Below, piece by piece: positions 56,352 to 64,000 of a DNA stretch of 64,000 nucleotides. Every line of letters begins with the position of its first letter. Within the stretch, counting starts at the first letter, position 1. Source of the stretch: Hexactinellida sp. DTS-2022 (Eukaryota; Porifera; Hexactinellida); assembly GCA_028753945.1 (NCBI GenBank), contig JAPNXP010000010.1, forward strand, positions 2,235,042 to 2,299,041, in the 5' to 3' direction. The position numbers and the translations under genes were made by a program. The notes under the pieces are model-generated. The model searched no databases. It saw only the letters and a list, made by a program, of their open reading frames with translations, and was not told the origin of the DNA.

Positions 56352-56660
56352 TTCATGATTTGATATATCACCTGACCAAAATGTGGGATATTATTCTTGA
56401 AGCATGCCCAATTCTCAACCACGCTACCTCTTTGTGGATTTTTGATCAAGCCACGTGTATTCTTACAATTTAATTTTGCCAATTACTCAAGTGAAAGATT
56501 ACTTTTCCCATCACTCCCAGTCTGTGTATAGGAAACTTCTCTCTCTTGGCCTACAGTCAGAATATCACAATGCTCCGGACTTTGCATTGACTATGCGTAT
56601 GCTACCTGCTCTAGCTTTCGTTCCACCCGAACTCGTCGGATGATCTTTTCAGCAACTTAC
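56350..56660 (+). pseudogene. MULE transposase fragment
   Basis: Plus strand: ILEACPILNHATSLWIFDQA (second Asp region), then after frame changes YRKLLSLGLQSEYHNAPDFA and LTMRMLPALAFVPPELVG. Same subfamily as the fragment at 11310-11700 and related to the transposase at 375-1812. Stop at 56641. Confidence 0.75.
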
Positions 56661-56774
56661 CTTTGCTTCCCAGAAAATGCTTACCCTCTTTGTAATATTT
56701 TTAGGAAGATTATATAGAACTCCTCAACGTGAATGGGGAAAGGAATTCGCCCTTCTATCCTGAGATAATGAGTA

Positions 56775-57098
56775 TTACCATATAAAAATTAAATGCTTAT
56801 AATTTCATTATCTCAAAGATTATTGAAGTTAGGACTAGAAAATGTACTATCAATGAATAGGAAGTTAGCTTTTGCGGATAGATCAGTACTAGCATAGTTA
56901 CATAATATCGATAGTTTTTGAGTTATAACTCAATTTGGAAATGTACATTTCCCTGGCAACCGAGGAATGTGTCAACATTCCATTTATATTTTCAAAATAT
57001 TTCATTCAACTAGTTATGGACTTCCTCATGTTCCAATTTTGAACATTCATAACGCGTTTAACTATGTTAAAAGCAGGATACAAAAACACGACAATTCC
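56775..57098. repeat. Arm of the foldback/MULE repeat family
   Basis: Inverted relative of 11740-12030 and of the foldback centres ('caaccgaggaatgtgtcaac', 'gaacattcataacgcgttta'). Lies just downstream of the MULE fragment. Confidence 0.65.
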
Positions 57099-57116
57099 CA
57101 GGAAAAATATCACAAT

Positions 57117-57280
57117 CAGTGTTTTTTTTAAGGATTTGCTTAGAGGGCCCTACCAACAATTAGAGGCCCTCACTCTACATTTCATGATATTGAGTGAAGG
57201 GCAAGTTAAAAATTAGAGGCCCATTGAGAAAAATTAGAGGTCCATTTTGGGCCTCTAATTTGCCTTAAAAAAAAACACTA
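57117..57280. mobile_element. Small hAT-like MITE
   Basis: Inverted ends CAGTGTTTTTTTTAAGG and TAGTGTTTTTTTTTAAGG, with perfect ATCACAAT duplication (57109-57116, 57281-57288). Internal 'aattagaggccc' repeats. Confidence 0.85.
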
Positions 57281-57308
57281 ATCACAATTATAAAGGCCGG
57301 CCGGCCGG

Positions 57309-57315
57309 CACAGTG
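57309..57315. promoter_or_regulatory. CACAGTG heptamer, candidate 5' terminus of RAG1-like element
   Basis: CACAGTGGGCCAAGCAGTGG follows a GGCCGGCCGGCCGGC palindrome. The first seven bases equal the V(D)J recombination-signal heptamer. The preceding five bases are GCCGG, GC-rich like known Transib/RAG-type targets. It lies about 650 bp upstream of the RAG1-like gene, oriented inward. No nonamer-like block at 12 or 23 bp is obvious. Confidence 0.4.
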
Positions 57316-57964
57316 GGCCAAGCAGTGGAAATAGGGTTATTTTTCATGCTTCTATAATGCGTTAGATTTATTTATTTTTATTTCTAAGATACCTAAGGAT
57401 CAAATAAATGTAATTATTTTTAGTACATTCCAATTAGTAGTTCAAATATTTCAATTTGAGTACTGGTCATCAACACGAATTCCAATCGATAGTAAGAGTT
57501 TCTATTCTGCAATCTGATGTCATCTATTTTTATAACAATATAAAAGCAGCATTTAAGGACTATTCATGTGCTTATTCGAATCAATTTTTATCGTAGATTA
57601 ATACTGAAATAATTTTTATAACTAGCGCCTCTACACCTTTAGATGAGCATACATTTATCAATCCCACTCTAGATAAAATTTAAATATATATATTTCCCAT
57701 ATTTAGTCTTCGGACTTCTATGACCTAATTTGGCCCAAAATTTAAATCAGTTTATTTTAAACTAGAGAAAATTCTCTATCAAATGCATTTAGTTGCTAAG
57801 TGACGAAATGTGACGGAAACCTTCCCAGCCGATCTAAGGTCTCTGCCTTCCAAAACAGTTTTCAATTTAGGAAAATTAAATTTACTGAGATTCATGTGGT
57901 TGACTAAAAATTCAAATATATATATTACATCTATTTATGTTTTCTGCAATAGTAATTTCAATTA

Positions 57965-60019
57965 TGAACAATCTTCAAGCTCTCAACATTCTAGAAGCAT
58001 GCAACAACAATTCCCGTTCCGCTGCTGATTGTATAATAAATGACCACCAATATCCTGAAACAGAATTACCTTCCATTCGCTCCAAGTTACAAAAACTCAA
58101 GGAGAGCAGAAGAACATTCATTAAAATCCGATTTAGACACGTGGGAACTACTTCATTTTTATGATGTATCAGTGGGTCTGGCTTCAAAGAAACGCAAGTC
58201 ATCGGTCTCCTTAGATATTCCTATGGAACAACTTGTTTTCGAAGTTGATAATACTAAAGAAATTCGAACTTCTCTTATTAACTTACACATCAAACATGTT
58301 AGAACCCGCCTCCAGTCAGTATTATCATATATCAAGTCGATAGCGGAGATTGAGGGAGTTACAACAAAGACAATTGCTTCTTTGTGTCTTCAGTTGATTG
58401 CCAACGAAGACAAGGATACTGGTACTATCGAAGTGTGCAAGGAAATAGTTCAGAAGGGAACTTACAGAAAACACAAGACCATTTTGTTTGAAAGAAACTC
58501 GTCGTTCTTATTAGATTTCCTCTGTATTGGGAAACAGAAGTACAGGGAACTAAGACGTTTTTTAAAAGAAAACAAGTATTCATTTCTTCTTATAACAGAG
58601 TGGCAGAATTTCGTCAAAAGAGTTGTTTGGTTAATGACCTTCGCTATTTTGACAAAGGTGTTGGTACGCCAGTTGGCATTTAGCATCCTTATCACTCAAT
58701 CGCAACACAAACTATTTCTCAAATAATCGAGGCTGAGAGTTCACTGCAATATGCTAATTATCCTTCAACAGCCAAAATTGTTGATGGGTTAGACGGATCT
58801 GGATCACACTCAATATACAACCAATTACGAAACCACCCTGATATTACGACTAAAGATTTTCTCCTATTTGCGTTCAAAGTAATCTGGCTTAAGGATTCCT
58901 CCAAAAATATAATCTGGACAAATCCCTCTCCTAATTCACCTTTCGCTATGAGACCTGTAGCATTAATGGCTTTTATTTGAAAGCGAAGAAAATTTTAAAT
59001 TTCTAATGGACACTACAATTAATACTGACTACTGAGACCAAACTTTTACAAACAACAGGAATACAGCTGAAGGCAGGAAAAGTTAATGTCAATATCACAA
59101 GGTGTTTATTTGATATAAAGATGGCAGCTATTCTTGACGGGGCAGGAAGAGCACCTTGTCATATGTGTACTTGCATACGAAATCAATTGAAGTATATTGA
59201 ATTAATAAAACAGGGTTTTCCCATTAACCGCTCAATCGATTCTGCGATTGAGATATTCGCTGAGGTCGATGAAGACGATTTTCTCTCTCTTCCAAGTAAT
59301 GAAAGATTTGGAATGACACACAAGCCTCTATCAGAGGAAAACATCTTAACTGCTTCACCTTTACATGGCTATCTGAGAGTATTCGGATGGTTCATGCAGT
59401 TAGTGTACCACATACAAGCTGGAGAGAAGAAATGGGTACCATCTTCACCAAAGATTCGCCATTCGATGGAATTTGTTCGTTGTTTACTATGGGAAAAACC
59501 AAACATTCGAATCGATTTTCCCACTAATCAGGGTGGTACAACATCTACAGGAAATGTGGTTCGAACTTGTTTCCAACGTGTGAACGATAGCAACAAAGAT
59601 TTCTTTTATTGTATATTAACCTTGATTCCTTGTGAGTTCCACCAATCTCTTACAGTTATATACACTAACATAGCTGTATATTGCGCATATTTAACTCTGA
59701 TGAGCGAATTGACCACGAAAAATTCGCTACATTGTGTAGTGATACTTATGAACTCATAATAGATAGTTTTCCTTGGGTGAGTGTTACCCCAACATTGCAT
59801 AAGGTGTTGGCTCATAGCGCTCAATTGATTCAACATTATAATGACGGGAGAGGTCTGAAATCGTTATCAGAAGAAGGTTTAGAGGCATGCCACAAGCACA
59901 TTAGACGTTATCGCGAACAATTGGCGAGAAAATTCTCCTTTGAAACAAATATGCAAGATATCTTCATTCGTCTTACTTCTCATTTTCCAAAGAAAGCGAA
60001 TTGGGAGGAAAATAACTAA
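57965..60019 (+). pseudogene. RAG1L: RAG1-like transposase, best-preserved copy
   Basis: DDE recombinase of the RAG1/Transib superfamily; RAG1 itself cuts V(D)J recombination signals. Start taken at ATG 57965. Blocks: SDLDTWELLHFYDVSVGLAS (after a frameshift near 58115); LCIGKQKYRELRRFLKENKY; frameshift near 58590; FRQKSCLVNDLRYFDKGVGT; stop at 58683; KIVDGLDGSGSHSIYNQL (first Asp, 58793; RAG1 D600 context); NPSPNSPFAMRPVALMAF (cf. RAG1 PNSELC..PL); broken stretch 58980-59090; CLFDIKMAAILDGAGRAP then CHMC (second Asp, 59112; C..C zinc pair); SPLHGYLRVFGWFMQLVYHI; GGTTSTGNVVRTCF; frame change; VTPTLHKVLAHSAQLI and LSEEGLEACHKHIRRYRE (catalytic Glu, 59882), stop 60017. Not RAG1-like at the N-terminus: no RING seen. 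Confidence 0.85.
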
Positions 60020-60298
60020 AAAGAAATCAAAGGAATTAAAAAAATTCAAGAACTCATTGATAACATAATCATAATATAGTATACTCAACAATATTGTATT
60101 AATTAGTTGCTTCATATTTAGATCATGTGTATAATCTAATAAAATTATCCCCATGATAATGCATTGATAAATCTTGTTACTATAATACTTTTTAAGGAAT
60201 TACCAGAATATCGAAATATGCTGTGCCCTCAAATCCAAACGAAATATTAGCCATACCAGAAAATTTATTTGCTCAATCAATTTCTCATGGGTGATATA

Positions 60299-60862
60299 CA
60301 CTGACCGGCCAAAAGTATTTGAACAGCAATAATTTGTATTTATACATTCAAGCTTTTAGCAGCCTAATAGCATTGATGGATTCATCAAAACTGCTATTTA
60401 CATGATACAATATTTAAAGATAATAAAATAGCAAGATTTTTGAATTTACATTTATATGGAGGTGTTGAACTCATTAACTATATAATTAGCTAATTAAATA
60501 TATAATTTCTGATCATCAAGATGTAATGAGAATATATTAGTTCTTATTGCAGATTTGAATTCCTCATGGTCGAATTACTCTCGGTGCATAATTTCAAATC
60601 ATTATGTTCATTTTCTACAAAAATACAGCCACATTCCCATTTGTGCCACTTGTGCCACAAGTGGCACGTGGAAGATACACTTATGCCACTTGATGGATAT
60701 TGACTAAAATGACGTGAATTCAAAATATTTTGTAATATATAACTATATCAAGATATTTATTATCCTTTCAGAGTGGTTTTAAACAGCCGTTAATAAGTTA
60801 CCAGACGACTATTGTGTCTGCAATTAAATTCCAATTGTTCAATTACTTTTGGCTGGTTAGTG
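60299..60862. mobile_element. Tc1-like MITE, family A copy 2
   Basis: Ends CACTGACCGGCCAAAAGTAT and inverted CACTAACCAGCCAAAAGTAA, TA on both sides (60297-60298, 60863-60864). 564 bp. It may have displaced or hidden the 3' end of the RAG1-like element just upstream. Confidence 0.88.
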
Positions 60863-60869
60863 TACTATA

Positions 60870-61710
60870 GGTCAATAATACAAATTATTGCTCTAGCATG
60901 CATCCAAATACCTATTTACCCTGAGTCTAGATTTTTACCAATGTGAAAGGGTGTTATGTATGCCTCGAAATCATGTTCCTAAACTCCTATATAATTATAA
61001 TTCATTTCTCAGGTCTATCATGACTAGCTATTGAGATAAAGATATGTCAGCTAATAATCAATGGCCTTTAAGTAATAAATGGTTCGGAGTAGTAGTAAGG
61101 CATAACGAATGTCACGAACAGATTTAATTTATTTTTTCTTTTAGAACCATTTTTTGTTTACCCTTATATTAATTATGTTTGTTCATATTTACTCATTAAA
61201 TTTAATAGCGTTTCGAAATATAGTGACATTCCTCCCACACCACATACCGTATTCGTTCTAATTCAGGCGCCATTATAAGTTAAGCGCACATTTCGGGTAA
61301 ACGGGATTTTCCCTGTCCTATTGAAAGGTGCCCTTTACGGAATAATTATTTGGGGGCGCTTACATAATTAGAGCTTACAGTTGCGCGTATCAAACTGAGT
61401 CTAAAAATCTGCGGTTGTCTAGAATTTGTTAGTACTCTGTACACTAAGCGGGACTAGTAGCTAGAATATGAGTAGTTGTCATTAGTATTTTGTAGCCATG
61501 TATCTACGTATTTTCTACTTTCCAGGGAGGGTTCTCCTTAAGGAGGCGCCATATGGAACTCAATCATATTATTTGGTCTAAATTATAGCGCGCTTTGAAC
61601 ACGGAATTATCTTTATACTGCGCCTGAGTTAGACCGAATATGGTACATATAATGTGACTCCATTTATGTTTGTTTTAACAAGAATATTAGGCAATAATAA
61701 ATAAACAACA
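60870..61710. other. Interval without recognised features
   Basis: 61010-61070 has a short stretch like the foldback arms (atataattataattcatttctcaggtctatcatgactagctattgag). Otherwise nothing seen. Confidence 0.4.
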
Positions 61711-61718
61711 TTAATAAA

Positions 61719-62838
61719 GCCCACCATACACGATGCAACATTGTTGCATGCAACTGTTGCACGCAACAAGGTAACATACACGGTGCAACAATGTTGCAAG
61801 CAATATGTTGCATGCAACACAATTTCGTGCAACATTGTTGCATGGAATTACTCTATTACACATGGAAAAATATTATTTTAAATCAGTGCTATACGTATAA
61901 TCCCAATGGATTTGTTATTTCCCAATTCAATATTGTGGATAAAACACACATTGTCGTTTCGCATTCCAAATTATTATACTTCGCCGGAGGAAATTGCCTT
62001 TGATCCGTCAACGCAAATTGAGAATCTCATAGGTTAAGGATTGGATCAAAATCGAGAGTCTCAAAGTGCATTTCATCTATTGATGAAGAAATTTTTAGTT
62101 GACACATCCAGTTATAGAAATTTGTAAGGATGGATCGTCTGTACAGTAATAAGGTCTAGCCATTTTGGTATTCTTAGTTAGACCTAGATATTTATATAAC
62201 GTACATCCAAACCTCCCTTATTCGGGCACTGTCGTCCGGGGGCTGCCCGTAACTAGAATTTACCCGGATCTTAGAAATACAATGGTTAGTATATGTGCAA
62301 ACCCAAAGTGTCTAATCCATATTTTCTAGATTCATTCAAAAATCAAAAATCGTCGTTAACGAGTCGTGGATAATTTAAGATGTGTAGTATTTCTAGGAAA
62401 ATAATATGCAGCAATACGATCAGTGTTTTTAAAACCGTGCTCAAAATTATAATGTATAAATTTGTGTTCGCATCTAAGGTGGCTTGATTAAGGGTACTGA
62501 GAAAGTAAGTAGTAAATTAAATAGGTACACTAGAAAGAACATGTGAATTTTTCAATTGTTTTGATGAATGCAAACGAAAATAATCTGAAAAATATGTACT
62601 GAATTTCCATATTTTCTTGCAACAATGTTGCAAGAAAATTGAACATGTCCAATTTCCATGCAACTTGATGCATGCAACAATATTGCGTGCAACAATCAAC
62701 ATACACGGTGCAACCTTGTTGCATGCAACAAAGTTGCACGCAACATTTCAACATACACGATGCAACTAAGTTGCATGGAAAATTTAACATACACGATGCA
62801 ACAAAGTTGTATGCAACAGTTGCATCGTGTATGGTGGG
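61719..62838. mobile_element. Non-autonomous element with 'gttgcatgcaac' termini
   Basis: Inverted ends GCCCACCATACACGATGCAAC. TAAA (61715-61718) and TTAA (62839-62842) on the flanks could be a mutated TTAA duplication (piggyBac/Kolobok type). Subterminal 'catgcaacaatgttgca' palindromes over about 130 bp on the left and 200 bp on the right. No transposase recognised in the centre (61870-62610). Confidence 0.65.
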
Positions 62839-62842
62839 CTTA

Positions 62843-63450
62843 AGAACGTCTGTTTATTTAACAGACACTCTGGTAACTATTACTTCGAGTTGTTTACATA
62901 TTGGAAATAATTCATTTGATTGGCCCATCAAATAATACATAATTTCTGAATTCCATGTAATTGATTTATACTCTTGTTGAAATTTGGAATTATGTTTCTC
63001 GTTTCTTAATGTAAATGCACTATTAATTTCTTCTGTTATTGTCATGCTTACATTACTTGCTTGTTTGAACTTGAACATTTGTTCAGATAATCGATTTAAT
63101 ACTCGGGTATTTATAGCACGTTTGCTTACACACCTTCTTATATTTAACAAGATTACACAGTTAACTTAGCTTGTGTTAATTGGGATTTATTCTAAATTTA
63201 ATTTATTCTACACCCCTTATTATGAATTATATTTACTAATTAATTCAACCAATCAATCAGTGTCGAATTGTCTTATAACTAATAGTTGCTTAACGAATTG
63301 TTGTGTAACGTATTGTCGGAATTCCCTCTCATAAGCGAGCAATTGACTGTTATCGTTTTAATTGTCCAATGATTCCATTCCAGGTGTGGCGATAGTTATT
63401 GGACATGTTCTTTCACTTATTCCTACTGATCCAATAGTCTCTAATACACA
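62843..63450. other. Interval without recognised features
   Basis: Small open frames on both strands show no known motif. No paired termini seen. Confidence 0.4.
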
Positions 63451-63456
63451 TACGTA

Positions 63457-63870
63457 CAGCCAACTCCAGTTATAACCAAGGAATTATCCAGGAGCGCGAG
63501 ACGGTCCTTTTGGAGTATGATTTTTGCAAGATTTTAATTTAAGAGCGCGATAATTTGAAATCACCTCCTATACCGTAGCATTAATTTGTGATTTAGACGT
63601 ATTAAAATTGGATCAGACCAGGATTAGGAGCGTATTTGCAAATGGCTGTATAATGTCCTGTTTATAACCAAGTCGGATATAACGAAATTCAGCTTATAAC
63701 AAAGTCATTTGTATCCCATATGCCGCTAAGCTATTGATTACTCCGGTTACAACGAAATCTGTTTATAATGATTTCAGGTCACAACGAAATTCAACCTGTT
63801 ATGAACTCTTTTAAGATCTAACTCCGCTTATAACGATACTAAACCACGGTTCCGATGGGAGACCCTCAGA
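63457..63870. mobile_element. pogo-like MITE relative of 30793-31202, with an insertion
   Basis: Left end CAGCCAACTCCAGTTATAAC after TA. The body repeats 'ataacgaaatt' and matches the inverted sequence of 30793-31202 up to 'aaaccacggttccgatggga'. The far terminus has decayed. Interrupted by a 181-bp repeat (63481-63661). Confidence 0.7.
63481..63661. mobile_element. 181-bp insertion between 11-bp direct repeats
   Basis: TTATAACCAAG occurs at 63470-63480 and 63662-63672. The insert starts GAATTATCCAGGAGCGCGAG and its first ~142 bp match 13678-13822. No long inverted ends or coding content; could be a short MULE-like or SINE-like unit. 63871-64000 shows nothing recognised. Confidence 0.65.
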
Positions 63871-64000
63871 TAGAATCGTATTCGTGTAAAATAAAATTAC
63901 CATTAATACTTGCCTTACACAAATTGCCGAATGTTCTTGTGTATATTCGTAGCGTTAACAAATTTATTGTTTTAAACAATGTTTTTTTGATATTTTATCC

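Noticed and set aside
61629..62935. Cys-rich open frames (CCMQQ, CTVYV)
   Set aside because: Produced by 'tgcatgcaac' palindromic repeats in element termini.

Overview
The window looks like a transposon-dense, AT-rich stretch of an invertebrate animal genome. Evidence for a metazoan: GT..AG introns, RAG1-like/Transib-type, P/THAP, FLYWCH-MULE, Tigger/CENP-B, BED-hAT and KRAB-A2-type integrase elements, and CR1/L2-like LINEs. The species cannot be named. No rRNA, tRNA, CRISPR or operon structure is visible. Almost every recognisable protein is transposon-derived and most carry frameshifts or stops.

Layout. 0.1-2.3 kb: complete FLYWCH-MULE transposon with a perfect 9-bp target duplication. 3.1-9.2 kb: one LINE (minus strand) split by three nested elements: a TA-flanked MITE, a hAT MITE and a P-type element with THAP transposase remains; removing each rejoins the LINE reading. 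9.2-18.1 kb: dispersed repeats, a MULE fragment, LINE tail, a possible host exon, a ~0.85 kb foldback element and a small ORF. 18.2-21.5 kb: Tigger element holding an intact, divergently transcribed HIRAN-like ORF. 22.6-26.4 kb: composite hAT unit enclosing a full BED-hAT transposon. 26.8-30.8 kb: hAT MITEs and three spliced terminal exons of a WD40-like host gene. 31.3-40.1 kb: large palindrome whose arms hold two RAG1-like transposase copies, with a hAT inserted in the left arm. 40.5-43.8 kb: MITEs and repeats. 44.2-48.2 kb: integrase gene interrupted by a MULE encoding FLYWCH, MULE and RING domains. 49.5-51.5 kb: CR1/L2-like LINE between 102-bp direct repeats. 54.1-57.1 kb: second decayed integrase with a foldback insertion, and another MULE fragment. 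57.3-60.0 kb: third and best RAG1-like copy, with all three catalytic acidic residues recognisable and a CACAGTG heptamer upstream. 60.3-64 kb: Tc1-like and other MITEs.

How it fits together. Insertion order can be read from nesting and target duplications. The most interesting items are the RAG1-like elements with possible RSS-heptamer ends, the RING-bearing MULE, the HIRAN ORF inside Tigger, the hAT macrotransposon, the near-identical patch within an otherwise diverged palindrome, and the LINE with an unusually long target duplication. All alignments were made by eye; identities are approximate.
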